64,000 bases of DNA from Coturnix japonica. Lineage: Eukaryota; Chordata; Aves; Galliformes; Phasianidae. The stretch is from NCBI RefSeq assembly GCF_001577835.2, contig NC_029521.1, forward strand, positions 17,824,470 through 17,888,469. The letters are read 5' to 3'. The notes below the pieces were generated by a model. That model was not told the DNA's origin, did not search any database, and saw only the letters and a list, made by a program, of their open reading frames with translations. Below are positions 34,313 to 50,173 of the stretch, piece after piece (position 1 is the first letter of the stretch; each line of letters begins with the position of its first letter). The position numbers and the translations under genes are program-made.

Positions 34313-37300
34313 AACAAAAAACAGTCCTGTCATATAGCTTTAACAAATCCCATTGCGACATCAAGGATCCAAAGCTGTAACTTCCAAAGAAAGTCACTGA
34401 AGTAGTCATTGAGGCAAATAGCTAAGCCCCACGTAACATACAATATTGCAACAGGTAATGGATCCTCGAAGAACATTCGCTTGATTGCAGTGCAAATGTT
34501 TATTATGAAGCATGTTCCTCCTCATCATTAATGAGTAAGTTGGCCAGTAGCAAATGAGCAAAACAGGCCAGAGTTTGAAAAGCAGAAGCCTGGCAGGCAG
34601 TCAGGCTCCAGAGGGCACAGCTCTGGCCAAATTGCTCCTGTCCATCCCATCAGCCTGTACACGCAGTCCCTTCAGACAAAGCGCAGAACTGTGTCAGTGG
34701 TAGATTTTGCATGGATTAAACCCCGTGTATTATGCAATGTTTGGGTTGGTCACCAGTTTTTTATTTTTGAGCTCCTGACACAGAGGCACACTCTGTCAAA
34801 CAGTATGCAGGGAGTCACAAGTGCAGCCCCCAGAACAGAGCTCCTGCCTCTGATCTGAAGAGGAATTGAAAATATCATTTTAGTTGTAAGAATCAAGAAG
34901 TCTTTAATACATCACAGTTACTCTTACACCCATCATTTTCATTTCAATTTACTTCTCTTTCTTCCCTTTTTTAAACACCAGCGTGTAAGTAACACTTAAT
35001 CATTGAAACTTACCAGGAACACAATTAACTTGAGGTGACTTTTACAGCACAGTTTAAAAAAACATAAATCCTTTATAAGCAGCTTTTTTTCAATAGCATG
35101 ACACTTATAACAGTCCTGTTTTCAACTGTGTGCTTGTCTAGAATCACATAACTTCATGTTACTGCAATAAAACTTAAATACAGAACACCTTCCATGGTGT
35201 GTGCTGGAAGTGAACACTCTTGTCCCACCTGCCATATTTACAATGCAGCAGTATCCACATGAGTGACCCTTTGCCAAAGCTCAGTACATATACTATGCTA
35301 TGAAAAGTCATTACTTGACAAATGCTGTTTAGAACTATTCTAAACTGTCCTTCTATACATGCACATCTAATCTATACCATCAAGCTGCTGTACTCTGGGA
35401 CTAAACATCTGCAGCAGTCTGTTCAAGTATAATTGGAGCTCCAAGTTTAAATGTCAGTCTGATTACATTTAGGTTTGAAGGAAGGAGTTTCTACAACCTC
35501 AGCCTGTGAATGCAAACGGATTTCTACAGGAAGACAAGTAAGTGTGGCACAGCTCCATGGCATCAGACCTGTAAAGATGAGCAACTTCAGCTCTTTGTAT
35601 GAAACTGCAGTTCACAAAACAGACCCAGGAAGCAGCCAATCTAGCTCCTGAGAGCTAGCTATTTAATGGTAGGACTGAATGTCTCAATATTAAAGAACAT
35701 CTATAGCACACCAATGGTAGCTGTAAGAGTGAAAACATGTCCCAGCACAAGTAGAAGTTTTAACCTCAACTGAAATCCAAGACAACAGAGGCCAGGAATC
35801 AGCAACTTTTTAATTATTATTATTTGTTTGCATCAAAAAGAACAACATCAAAAAACCCAATTCAATCTGTAAGGCACAGACACTTATAGATGTGCTCATC
35901 ATGAGTTCACCGTAAACAGATAATTATTTCTTCCAAAGCAGTGCATTCAGGGTACGCCTGCATGCCCACCCTTCATAGCAGATGAAGTTACATCCCTGAG
36001 GGAAAGCTATACTAGACCTGGGAACTACTGGACAAGGAATTCCACAATCAGAAGCTCAGGAATGTAAATATAGACAACTTAATAGCAAAGCCCAAATTAC
36101 TGAAGTTTCCTCTTCTTTCATGGACAACATTCACTTTCTTCTTCAGCTACTACAAGTTTACCTCCACATATATAACTGTCAAATGGCTCTAAAAGTCTTT
36201 TAGCAAACACTCCAGTCCATATAAAATTGCAGTATTTGTTGGGTTTCTTATTTGTATTGTTTTGTTTTTCTTGCCTAGATAATTTGGTTTAGTAAAGGTC
36301 TCTAAGCCTAGTAAGCTGCAGTAACAAGAAACCCAGATAACCCAGACTTTGTTTTTGTAGGCTATTTGTGAAAGATCTTGCTTTTCCGGATGCTATGTTT
36401 ACAAATGTTTTAGGAAAAATCCTTCCTGCTCAATGTCAATATTCTAGTACTACTGGAAAGCAGAGAAAAAATAAAATAAAATAAAATAAAATAAAATAAA
36501 ATAAAATAAAATAAAATAAAATAAAATAAAATATCCAAGCTATGTAATATGTAATACTTAGCAATTACTCTTCATACCTTAGCTCCAATAGATCTCAATA
36601 TACACAGCACCTTGCTAGGTAGGAATGGAATGATTCGGCCTCAAATGCCTCCTGCAATTCAAAAAACTCTTCCCCTGATTTTACTTGCCACTTTGAAATG
36701 TTATCCCTTTCTGGTGAGTAATCCTGTGCTAGATTCTTTTCCTTCTTAAATGAACATTTTTCTCACCCCTTATTGACTGACCACATCTATTATCACATGT
36801 AAGCAGTGTTAATCCTCTAGTAATTAACACCCTTATTAAAGTAATTTTAACCTAGAGAAGTTTAAATCACAGTATTGGTTTTATTTAATTAAGCTACAGA
36901 CACTGTTTTACATTGTCATTTGAGGTTTCAATCTGTGTCTTTTCTATCTATCAGATAGGCTGCCTTCTCCAACTACCTATGTATTTCCATCTAGGAACTA
37001 GCCAAGGTTCCTCTTTTCACAATTCACTTCTTAAGCCATACTCTATGTCAACAGATGCAAGTCTTAGGCACTACACTGAACATATGACCATTCTCTAAAA
37101 CTACCATTTATACATGTATTTCAGTGACATTATCAAACTGAGCACGAAATCCATACTTCCACAGCACTCAATATCCTGTCAGTGCTTAAAATGAATGAGC
37201 AGCTTTTACCATTTTCAGAGACACTGAACAAGAGCAAAGCTTTTTTATTTAAAATTTAGGCTGGCAAAAAGAAAGAAGAATCTGAATGCACTGAGTTATT

Positions 37301-40300
37301 AGCAAGGGTTTGACACTTTTCCTGTTGCTTAGAAATAAGTCAGTTTTTAAACCAGCATTTATTTATTTATATATTTATTGGTCTACTGTGTGCTCCTCTC
37401 TATGGGAAAGTATCTGGTAGCCTATGTACTCTTACAGAGCTCAGGTAAGCTGCTCAACTGACGTGTTTGACACAAGGTCAAAAGATGAAAACTGTCTTCT
37501 GGTTTAACTGCATCATGTTACACTATGCCCTCTGGAGGAGTGTGGGCTAATTGTGTGTCCTCCTGGGACAATTCCTGGAGGCACACCATTGAAACAAGGA
37601 AAGCTTGCATTCTCTGGGTAATAAGACAACCTGATGGCTACATGGACTCCATACATCATTAACTGTGCACTGAAAGTCCTTCCTTTCCTTTGAGTAAAAA
37701 CACCTCTTCAAACTTCTGCTGTTTAAAAAAATCTCTGTTCTTAATTGGTCTCAGCATAAACCACAGAAAATGATAAAAACTGAAAGAAAAAAGTTAAAAA
37801 CAATAAAGTGCCTTTATAGAGGCACTACACTTTTTCCCTCTCTCTTTTTTATGTTCTTCATACCATATATTCATTTTTTTCATCTCCTCACCTTCCAATA
37901 TTAATTCTTTTCTTTTTCCCATTTCTTTGAATTTCTGTTCTTATTCCTTTTTTTTTTTTTTTTTTCCTCCTACCTTCACTCCATTACTGCGGAGTTCACT
38001 AAGTTGTGCTGCTCTTTCACCAATAATACATGGAGGAAAAACCTCTCCAAGAGTTTTTATATTTATTATTGAGGTGAAATTTATGTTATATTGCATGGTG
38101 TATTATGTCACATGGTATATTATATTGTACAAGCACTTGAGAAGAAGATACAGTTATTTGTTCTAAGGCACTATAGTCCAAATGAATAGTACATTCCAAA
38201 TGAATACTCTCATCTATACAAAGGTTTATAAGCTTTGAATTGTGAAGGCATTTTATGCTATAAAACAAACAAACAGAAAAAAAAACAAAACCTCCCTGCT
38301 TCCTTTAATTCATTGCCATTTTTCTGAAGCAGAGAATTCCTTGGCTTCCTGGATTCCTTGTTGTATAAATTCTTGATTTTACAGAATTGTCAATTGTCCC
38401 TAATTGAAAGATGGATTATCTTTCTCATGTTATGGAAGAGCCTAAGAAACAAAACAAAAAACAAAAACAGGGGTGGGGTGGGGGCGTCTGCTGTCTGTGC
38501 CTTACAGGGAATTTACAGAAAGGCTGGAATCCAAATGTGTTGATTGAAGCAACTGAAAAATACTGAGGATAAATCCATAGGGTTAAGTGGTTATTAGTGT
38601 AGCCCAGTATATACTACATATAATCAGGGATATTACCTGTATAGCTAAGGCTGGAGCACGTAAGCAAAAGGCAGAAAATACTGACTACATTGAAGCAGCA
38701 AGCAGCCCCATAGCTACTTGATGGGTGACTAGGACTCACAGATGCTAGGAACACAAATAACAAGTAACCTGAAGGAAAGCAACAATTATCTTCTCTTGTG
38801 TTGTTCATTTAACAATGCTCATTCATTAGTCATAGGAACCACATACCACCCACAGGATTCAGAGGAAGTCCTGTGGAGCTGGGGACTCCCACACTGAACT
38901 CCATCCATCAGCTCAGAGCCACAGAAGGGCCCAGACACAATGGCAGAGATCCCGCAGCAACTGGCTGTCAGCAGAAAGACAACAGCTTGATATAATGTAT
39001 TCCCAAACTCTAGGAAAGTCAGGCATTCAAATCTTGCTACAAGTAAAGCCTTCAGTTTGCATTTATGGCATTTCTAGTGGGACAAAGATAAAGGCAAGCA
39101 TCAGCTGGTGAGCAAAGCTGCCAGGAAAAAACATCAGAGAAATGCTTCACTTCACTTAATAGTTTCCACTGCACGGCATCTACATCAGTGACTCAAATAA
39201 AGAGTAAGCAGGAGCTAGCAAATTTAATAGACAAATGGATCATTTTTTATATTTCAAGAAAAGATTGAGAAATTATCTGAAAGTGAGCCCAGTGGCAACT
39301 TTCTACTAATAGGTACTTCCACAAAATAATGGAAAAGACTTCCAATGGAAACATTTTTCTACCTTTTTTCCAATGGAAAACCTTTTCTGTATAAGGCTTG
39401 TTTTATTGCTTTCTCTCATAACATCCTTGGAGATGTTGCAGATTAAAACTTGACTGCCTTATAAGTAGTTCCCCAGAGACATAGCATGAAAATTATTGAA
39501 GAAATCTAATATTTCATTTGAAAAAATTGAGATCTTTTGGTTCTGGCAATACAGACAAGGCATAACTGTTACACGTACTTCAACTACCAAGGATACAGCT
39601 ATAGTGCCATTTACATCACAGTTATGCAGAGAATTCATCTGCAGCTAAGGGATGACCTTTCTTGAACTAAAAGTTTTCCAGAGATATGGAGTATCATAGT
39701 AATAACAGCTCTGAAGGTTTTGAATAAACTGACTCCTCCTAAACCTTGTGAAAGTACTGTTGATTCTGAAAGATGATTCGTTCTGACAGTTGGTACTATT
39801 TAGAAAGGGACTCAGATATATCCATCTAAAGAGTCTTGACAGGAACTTTTGATATCTGCCTTGATTAACTTCTCCAGTGAAGTTTTTATTAATTTATGTG
39901 TTGGTGGTATTTACAAGCTGGAACTTTACTGCACTGCTTATGAAAAACCAAGTGTTTCACCTGAACATGTTGAGATCAACAAAAGCTCAGCTCTAAAACC
40001 TGTAAGTTCATCTAGCAACAGCAACTCCTTGTGCTTCTATGCAAACATATTATCTGCTGGTCTCAACATCAAGCTTCATGAATTCTATCATTTTCTAAAT
40101 GATTTCTTGGCAGCTCACCTATCTCATCTGTATATCTACTTTGGTAAGTGGATAACTTAGAGAACTGTGTCCTTTGAATGAACTAGCCCAAAGGAATAAC
40201 AAGGAATCTTCTTTATTTTTTATAACTTACACAGGTACCTAGAGCATTTTTACTGTTACTTAGGAGATGCCATTTATTTTAAGCATTGCAGACTTCTGTA

Positions 40301-43300
40301 TGTAGTCTTTTGTGCACATTGTTTTGCACTTTTCTCTGGAGAAATTATCCATTTTTGCTAGAGATGGAGTAGTGCATCTTGTAGCTAAAAAGCCACTTGT
40401 ACATTGTTTTAGTTATGTAAGGTATTGATAGGGATCCTGAAGGGAAGTAGTAGAATTTGTATGCTGAGATTTTAAAATCTGTTTTTCAGGTATGCTACTC
40501 ATGCCAGTATGCCAGGATCTAGCACAGAAACCTTGTTTAGTAGTTATTTGCACTTCTTTGATGAAAAAGAGGCATTCAGGAGCTGACCTGGACACAGACC
40601 ATTTTGCAATGGATTTGATAAATGATTTAATGTCCCAAAGAACACAGATCTAATAATTGGCACATGTGCCTTTAGCACCTGGCAGCAATAGTGCAGGAAT
40701 ACCTACTGCCAGGAAATAACTGACTTGCCATCCTGCTTTGATTATCCAAATCCTTATCAAGATAGTGTATCTAAAGCTGTGCTTGGTGTTGACCCTCCCC
40801 ACTGCTAATTTCTGTGCATTTGTTTCCAAAGCTTCCTAATTCCTACCAGCTGGCAAGTATAAATCCCATCCCAGTAATGATCTGCCTTTTGTGTACAGAG
40901 CACTGATAGAGATCTTCCTCAAAGATATCTACACACACAATTTGCCCTACTGTGATTACCTACAGGCTTCACAGAGCCTAGGCAAAAAGGAAAAGTCAAA
41001 AGCAGGAATTTCCATTGGGAAATATAAATGCATACAAATTGTTAATGTTTGTCAGAAGAATTCTAATTTATTTGTAAGACTAAAATACTCAGAAAATGCA
41101 TTGTGTATTCCCCCTAAGCTGGATAGCACATGTTTATCACATAGTCATACTCATAACTTTGTTATCTGGAATACAAGTCTGTATACACGTTATTCAAGTA
41201 TGACACAAACAGATGAGAAATTGATCCTTGCAGTGCCTCTGCTCTGTTCAATGTGTGGACTAAAGTCCTCTTTCTCACTTTAGTATGGATCCAGTTTTTG
41301 GAGAAGAAGGCCAAGAAGAATTGCTTCCTTCTCCAGCAAACTGAGGGTCTATGACCTGAAATCCAGAGAGTGCAGCTCCTGTTTTGTTGCTGTCTGAAAC
41401 TCGAGCTCCTTTCTTTAGCTGAATAAGCAGCATTGCACTGAAAACTAGAGAAGCACAAATCCCATTACATAGCACCCTGAGGCTGGGCTTCATGTTACAG
41501 ATGTAACATGCTCCTCTACTTGTTCAGAGAAGCTGGGGAGTGAAGGTGGGGGGAGAAAGGGATCAGTAAGCACTGTGAAAGAGCCTCTGTGAAGATGAAA
41601 GTCTCAACAACAATTTCCCTCAGGAAGGGAAAGATGAAATATTCAATACTACCTGATAATTAAAAATTCAAACTGCTGTCTTATGAAAGAGAGGCTTACT
41701 TTTATCTTTAAACTATGAGGATTTTAAAGTCTTATTCCTGAACATACAGTTAGTGACTTCTCCCTCCTGGAAAAACCTGATGGTTTCTCTGGTTATGAAT
41801 TGTGGAGTAGGACCCAGGGGCGGCAGTACCCAACTCATTTCAAAGCCAAAGCACACTGCAGGCACAGGATGCCTGTAGAATTCATGCCCTATAAGAATAA
41901 TGGTAGATCATTTTGGCAATGCCCTGCAACTTATTCTCTGATATCTACTGAAGGGCAAACAATCCAGTGGCTAAAATTGAAGTCCGGCAATCTGTTCCAC
42001 ATTTTCTACCTACAATGAGTCACTGCTGAGTTTATCAGGACAGTAACAGCTCTCACTGATGAATGAGAAGCAAATTTGGGCAATAGAAGAAAAGGAAGTG
42101 TACTAATAAGAATTTTCAGTTTGAAATAAACTTAAATGTGTTGCATACAGCTCTACTGTTCAGAAGTTTAGCAATATTTCTCGCCAACAGTACACCAGAA
42201 AATGCATTATAGAGTAAGTGGACAAGTAGCCCGAGAAACTATTAATCCAATTCCCATTATGCTTTGCAAACAGAAGAATATGCTCTATGCTGTTAAATAT
42301 TAGATATACATTTCTAGAAGGAAAATGTATTGCGTGTTAAAAATGACTCATGCTTATGGAAATACATGCTTATTTACACACATATACAGAAGTCTGAGAA
42401 AAACGTATCTGCTAATGCTCCACAGTACATTATTCTGTATATTAATTGCATTGATTGCGTTACAATTTTACATCCAATGTGTGTCTAATGTTATCAGAAT
42501 GTTAACATATACAGCTGAAAAATACTTCTCTCATCATCTCTGAGGAATCTGGGGACTCTGTTGGTCTCACAGACTGCAAACTGTGTTACCACATGCATGG
42601 AGACTCCTGTGGTGGTTCCTTAACTTGGAACTTGCTAACCTGGTGGTTACCTAAAACAGCTGATTCTGCTTTGTTTCAGACTGCTATTCCTGTTGCAGAA
42701 GCAGCACTGAGAGCAACTGGAGGATACTGATTTAACCTCCTCAATTGCAAAGAGAATACACGGTTATCTTCACCCCTGCTGAAATAAGAAAATTCTAATC
42801 ATCAAACTAGTCTAGTACTTGTCTGACATGAATCAGTAGAGGAGGACTTGTCTGAAACTGAAGTAATGGTTGTGATGGAGAGAAGCACAAGAAATCACTT
42901 GTGAAGTCTAAGGTGGAAAAAAAAAAGTAAAATGAAATTGGCAGCTTAGGTTGCAACTCTGCAGGCAATGATTTTATTTCAGGAATAGGCATTTATTTCC
43001 TCTCGGTTAGTTAAGAAGCATGAAATTTGCCCTGGGAAAGTATAACTACTGCTACAACACACAACCGGACCCCTAAGGTTACTAGCAGGTTGCCAATATT
43101 GTCCACTACACACTGCACAGACTCCCCAGAGAAGAGCACACACATTCTAATATTCAAGCCTTCTCCCCACAGTGTTTAAACATGCAGTACATCCAAGAAG
43201 CTGCCTCAAATTCCAGAACAGTAACACTAATTTTTGGACACTAAAAACAGACCATAACCAGGACAAAACTAATTCATAGAGAAGGCAGAGCTTTCTCAGG

Positions 43301-46300
43301 GACTAATTCAGGTAGGATGAACTAAGACTTGTTTACTTTCAAAGGTTAATTCCAATTGACCTAGGATCTGAAATGGTAGTAAAATCCCCAAAGTTCATTC
43401 CACCTCATTTTCGGCCAGTGCACTATTTACCCAGGCTCCCTATATAGTCAGTAGCAAGAGATTATCTTCAGAGAGCAATGCAGGTCGCAGGAGAGCTGGG
43501 TCATCTTCAAGAGATGCCAAAGATCATTCTCTTTAAAGAATCACATGCCACTTTGATAATCGCCTTGATGAGCTGGCTTGCTCCTCAGTGCTTTAAGTAA
43601 GGGAAGTGAAATGGTGCACCCAGGTATGACCTCAAGACACACAGCATATGATACAATTACAGCAGCTCCACAGAAATGTGTAAATGTGTACAGAAATGTT
43701 TGTGTATAGAAACATTCTTAACAGTTGCTTTTTGCTTTAGTAGCTGCTAAACTAGCTGGAGCTTCAAATTTTTAGAAGATCATAGTCATGGAATTCTTAA
43801 CTAGTAGATGGAATTGTATATTAGTATTCACTCTGCAGTAAATTTTAGGTAGCTCTCTAAGAAGTTTCTGTATGTTATTCTTTGGTTCTATAGCCACTGC
43901 CTGCGTTCACAGGTGTGAAATACAATACCTTCTTATCAGCACAGAGATGACACTATAAAGTTACATATATCCTTTGGAGGATAGTTCACTGGCAGCCATG
44001 CAATGACTTACAGTGATGCAAAAGCCAAGAATGTTTTTGGCTACGCTTGTCACATATCCATCCCACGCAAAGCAAATATAATGGACTCTTCCATTACAAG
44101 TCAATCACTTGCACAAAGCAGGTTGCCAGAACATGAAATTATTCTGGATTCATTTTTCCAGATTACTTCATGTGATATATAAACTCTTAACTTCAGAAAT
44201 TGAGCCCTGCCTTAAAACTTTTCTGTTTTGTCTGCCAAAAACTTATAGAAGGATACAACCAAAACATTTAAATTAGAAAGAAGTCTATGCACGCAAAAGT
44301 CTTCCTCCAGGCATAAGAAAATAGAATGGTGAACAAATGCACCTTGTGTGATTAGCCAACTGCATGGGATAAGTCATCTCTGTAAGATGCTGAGGTACTG
44401 CAGTTATGGGAACAAAACAAAAATCTTTATTGACCAGAGTTTCTCCAGATTACTAAGCTTCTTTAAGGAATACATTAAGTATTTAATAGAGTGTAAGAGG
44501 AGACAGCATAAGAAAAAATAGCTGCTCAAAGGGGACACTGAGAAGTGCCTGCCCCATTGCCATTCCCAGATTATTGCAGCTTTCTGCAAACACTGTGGGT
44601 TTTTGTTGTTGTTTTTTCAGAAGCAACTCTTTCATGTCAACTTTCTGTTTGCTCTTTTGCACTTGTGGGAAGAAGGAAAAAACTAAGCTTGCAGGCAACA
44701 ACATACTTTTCATACACGCCTTCAGGAACTGTTAGGATGAAAATTCCAATTGGAATTTCAAACCTTCTTCCCTCTGTGGGAAGTGTAGCTCTTCCCTCTC
44801 TTTCTTCCACACTTGTTCCTCGTAAGTCGCTTTACCTCTTTAGGAAAATGTGCTACAATATCCTACTGCCCAATCCTCATTAATCTTACACATTGTCCTA
44901 GTACAACACAGAGAGAGTAAGCTGTTGTTGAGATAACTGGCTTCCATTAGCAAGCATGTGATTGGCAGGACGATAAAGTCTTTTCCCTTGCAGGTCAGCT
45001 GCTTTTTAAGAAGAGGGCAATCCTGCTGATCCATCTTTTAGTTACAGTCTCTCACTGAGTCCCAAATCTCCTGCCTTTTAGCTTTGATACGGTTCAAGCT
45101 TTCCCCCTTGTATCAGCCCCTACCTGTCATCAGCTCCTCTGTACCAAACAGCCAATATCAGGAGTTTGACCTCAGGGCACAGTCCGGGTGGGCAGGTAAA
45201 ACCTGACCACTGGACCTACTTCCTTATCTTTCATATCCTGCAATTCATGAAGAAGTATCGAATTCAAACTAAAAAACAGAAGCATGACCTTTTATAAGAA
45301 CTTTCTGAAAAAGGCTCTGTTGCTTTTCTAAGTATTCTTGAAAAGAACTGTCATCCACCCTATTACGATAGAAATGGATCACAAATAAGGAAGAGATGGA
45401 AAACCCTGCAAATGCTTGCAAAATGTTAAGTGTTATTTTTAATGTGTTCTAACCAGTTTTGGCAAAGCATTCAATGATATGGTAAAAACAAAACAAAACA
45501 AATATATCAGACTTGTTTACATGTACATGCTTAGATTGCAACCTACACTTTTGCTGTTTTTAAAGCTTTCAAAATCAATTAGATTTCCATGGGATACTAA
45601 GCATTCTCTATAAAATGTTACTTACACCACAAGAATTCTAAATGTAAATTGCTAACATAAACAGACTACTATCACAGGCAGCATAATCCTTATTTATATG
45701 ATATGCTCAACAGCTGGTACTCAAAACATACAAAATATTACTTATTTCCCATAGCAAGTATGTGCATGCCCTGCCCTGCATAGCTGCATATGCTTCTGCA
45801 TAGCTGAAAATTGTGCTGAACACGATTGAAACAAACATAGGCTCCGCAAAGATTTATAACGCTCAGGGAGATGAAAGAAATAATGCCAAAAATCTCTCAA
45901 CATCCTCTCCCTTTAACTAAGCTGTCTTTGTACAAATTGGAAGATGTTTAGTCAGTTCTAACACTGATAATAAAAGGAGAATAAAAGAGAAAACAAAAGA
46001 GGAAGGCCATTAGTCAAGGCTAGACTTGCATTTTGCCAGACTCAAAATACCACATATGTTGAAGTCTGGTGCGCCCAATATTTAGGTATTTCATTAATGA
46101 ATTTTATGGCAACGAACCTGCATTCTTCTCACACAGGTGAGGCTTATCCCATTGTAGATATTGCTCATTATGTTATGTTCCACTAAGAATATAATATACA
46201 AATCTACCCTTAAACTTTCTCATTTAAAAATACACTTAGTCCTTTCTAATTTTCAGGAGAAACTGGAATGCTATTGCCAAGGGAATTTTCCCTTCTGAAA

Positions 46301-49300
46301 TGCCTTTTCATTACCTTAATATGAAAAAAACTACTGAACTATTAAAAGCAAACATATTCTTATACATAGATAATTTTGTATTTCTACTCTCTTCTGATGA
46401 CTTTGACAGACACATCATGGTGCTGAAAAATATTACCAGCATCTGCAGAAAGCTAGAGTCTCCTTGTGCAGTTAATGTTCCATTTCATTATTTAAACAAC
46501 CCTTTGTACTTTAAAATTCATGAAACAAATTCTTCTTTAAAATTTACTTCAAGTATGAAAGGTTGTTGAAAATGAATTGCTATGGTTGGATATATTATCA
46601 GAATTTAGAGAGCAGGGAATAGAAATGAGTACATGAAATTAAGATAAGTTGATTTTAATCTGGAAAACAACCATCCTTTTGACAAGAACTAATAAAAAAT
46701 GCTTTCAATAGTAAGGCATTTAAAATTAACTTTGGTATAGAGTAATGATCATCTGTTTGGTTAACGTGACTTTCTATCTGTTTAAAAGAATATCTACCAA
46801 GTAAAGGAAATTTTAAACACTATGCTTGATTCTACTCACCAAGGAGTCATTCCCTAAAATGGAGCAATTGCTTGGAATGAAACAACGGTAGCAGCACATC
46901 AGGGTAACATGTACTCTTTTCAAAAAAGCATCACAAGATCTTTATAAAACAGTCAGGATGAAAACTCAGTGCTATATCCATGTAATAATACCACCAGTGG
47001 CACAGTGCCCCCTAACACCACAATGAAAAAACAGTTTTATACTAAATAACACGGAGTAGTGCCACTAACAACACTTTGAGTAACTGCTTTTCAAAACCAA
47101 TTACATGGGAATGCTAAAACATGAAAGGTTCTTGAATTTAATAACTCCAGCATTGGTCAAAAGGGGAAATTAGTAGGATAAAAAACAACAACTAGTGTCT
47201 TACTTGTCTGAGGTCGATGAAAGCTAACTGCAGGGTGTCTCCCTGGAATCCTGGCACAGGCTCCGAACTAGCAAACACTGCAAGAAAAAAAAAAAAAAAT
47301 TAAAAACAAAATTATGGATGTAGATTTTTTTTTTAATCTAACATAAAAATGAGCTGTATGCATCATAAATGATAGATGACAGCTAGTGCTAAAATGAGAT
47401 CAGTTTGACACAAACATGTTCCAACTAATTAACCTACTCTAATTAAAAACAAAACAACCAACAAACAAAACTTTCCAAGAACAATACCTTTAGCAGGACC
47501 TTTAGCTAACAATCTAAACCAGCAATAGTGTTGCAAACATTAAAGCCAACAACTTAGCATTTTCAGCCCGAGGTGAATGATTACTGAGGTATTTTGAAAT
47601 AACACCAATTTCATGGCTGTCAACATATTTTCAAACATCTGCTTTTGTTACAGCATCTGCTGTAACATCCCCACCTCTATCCAAACAGCAATAAAAGACA
47701 GACAGTAAGGTGGGAGCTTGTTTAATGTGTGGTCAACAGGTGGAAAACTTTAAGTGCCACAGTCAGAGCAGAATTGAAAAGTCTGCTCATGATAATGAAC
47801 TTCTGCCATTCTTGAACCCCAAAACAGACTGACAAAATTGGAAGGTAAAACTATCCGCTCAGTAAAAGAAATGACAACGCATATGAATGAAAACAAGGTA
47901 AGTGTTTATTTAAGTTAGGAAACCTCAAAGATTTTCAAACCTAAAAAATTAAAAATGTATTATTTACTTCAATTTCATATCCAATTTAAAGGCAACTAAA
48001 GAAAAGAAAATAATCTATTAAAAAAGGGTAATGTCGTGGATTTCTGCTATTATCAAGTTAAAACAGTAAAATTAGAAATACATTAAAACTACAAGTCCCC
48101 ATACTAGTACACCATAGTTAATCTACTAATCAAGAAATATCACGAAGCATTGATGTACAATAGAGAAGGTCAGTGCTTTCAGGAAAGAGAAAACAACGCT
48201 TTCCAGAAGCCCCCTCCTTTGTTCATGACACAAAGAGCTAACAAATCAAGACTTCAGCAGTTTCTCAATTCCTTCTATGAAAATCCCATGAACAGAGGCT
48301 CCGCAAAATGTCCTGACATTTCAGATGGCTTCAGGATGTATTAAAAAGAAGCACTGATGGGATGTAATATTATAGCCCACATGTTCAAAAGTATCCACTT
48401 CAGGCTCTGCCTTTTCTTAAATGTAAAGAAGGAAGTAAGTAAAAAGCTGTATGATGATAACATTTAAGAAGCTGGAGATCAGACACAACAAGGCACATGC
48501 TATGTAACCAGTAGTCTTAGACATGATCAGGAGGCCAGCTCATGTGCTCAATCCAGCCCTTCAGACAGCAGTACTTCAGTAGCCTAATAAGCAAAGTCAA
48601 GGAAGTCATTAACTGTGTGCAAAACGATGAAAAGGAAACTATCACTGATTTACTGTTTCTCATAACACAAGAAATAATAGACAGTGAAATAAATTGAGAG
48701 AATTTTACAGTATTTTTCATAGAACACTACAATTGCGGAACTTATTCTTATGACAAGTTGTGCATGACAGAACTACAAAGGAGGGATGAGTATAAATGTA
48801 AAAAATACACATATGTAATACAGGCTCTTCAGCACTGATTAAACAGAACAGTCTGAATACACTGTTCATTAAATCTCTATGTACTGCTGGAAGATGAATT
48901 TGCAACAGGAAGGGCCACTCAATAAACAGCTGGTGTTTCATGATCTTCTCTAAATACTACCACCAATCACTGCTGACTGGTAATAGTATCAGGAGAGGAT
49001 GCTTGGTTAAAGGGAGCCTTAGCCTCACTCGGTAGTTCTCATGTTCTTACCCCAGTCACACATTTATAAGAGATGTTTAAAGAAACACCCACTGCCTCAC
49101 ACATCCACTCAAGTAAGACATTCTACTTCAAAAGGGTTGAAGTGAATTTTTCTTATGCTCATCAGCTTGAGCAGTCAACAAACCAGACACTGCTCATGCA
49201 GCTAATATAGTTGGGAATTTACCCTAACATATTTAATAATGCAGTATTTGTTTCACTAGGAAGCACCTACTATTCAAGTAGCTACAGAGCAAGAATGCAA

Positions 49301-50136
49301 GGCCTCAAACTAAATTATTGTATAACCTCTATTCTCTTTAATTACAATTTTCTGTTATAAACTAATATATGACACTGGGAGCATTCATGATAACAAAAAT
49401 ATTTATTCTAGTATTTGGGTCATTTTTGACAGGTGACTACAATAGAATTTTTTTCATTATTAAAATTTCATGAGTTCAAAGGGCAAAAAGATAATCTACT
49501 TATGGTAACAGTCAGACAGTCCCGCTCCCTCAGCTCAGGGCTTTTAAGTTTTGCTAACAATTTTACAAAGCTAATTAAATATTTTCTACTGCACAGCATT
49601 TTAGGAAGATATTATAAGAACCGGATTAACATTCTTAATGCCTTTGTCCTAAGGGTTCTTTTCCAGATAGTAATGAAACATTGTCATACACAGATCTTTT
49701 AAAATATTTACCCCCTACATTCATGTTAATCTTAAAGAGGATTTGCAAGGGTAGGGGGCTACTTGTTTGTTTGCTTTAGCATGCATAAGGACATTCAGGA
49801 ATTTTACAGTATCTGAGAGTGAAAATGCAAAGATCATCATCAAGACTATTGAATACAAGAGCCAACAACTCCTTGGCAGTCTGAATTAGAAACTTCAATG
49901 CTTTCAGAAAAATAAGCTGAATATATGCATTAGATGAACATAATCTTTACACACAGTTATTGTTAACAACTTTTCCTGCACTTTGTTAACACCGTGTTGC
50001 CCTTTTCTGATTATATAAGGCTGGATCTTTGGCAGAATGTGTGGACACAGCACACCCAAGCTACTCGCTGTTAAGCACAGAAATACAGTTCACATAACAG
50101 CCAGTTTGGGAATTTACAGGAGGCAGAATCCTATGG

Positions 50137-50173
<37 letters not shown>

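Larger units (their letters stand above)
26066..47203 (-). other. EXOC6: 21-kb EXOC6 intron
   Basis: After the GC-rich first 550 bp it is AT-rich with no supportable gene. It contains one CR1 fragment, (AAAAC)n and (AAAAT)n arrays and a DR2-type receptor site. All open frames are short and featureless. Confidence 0.85.
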
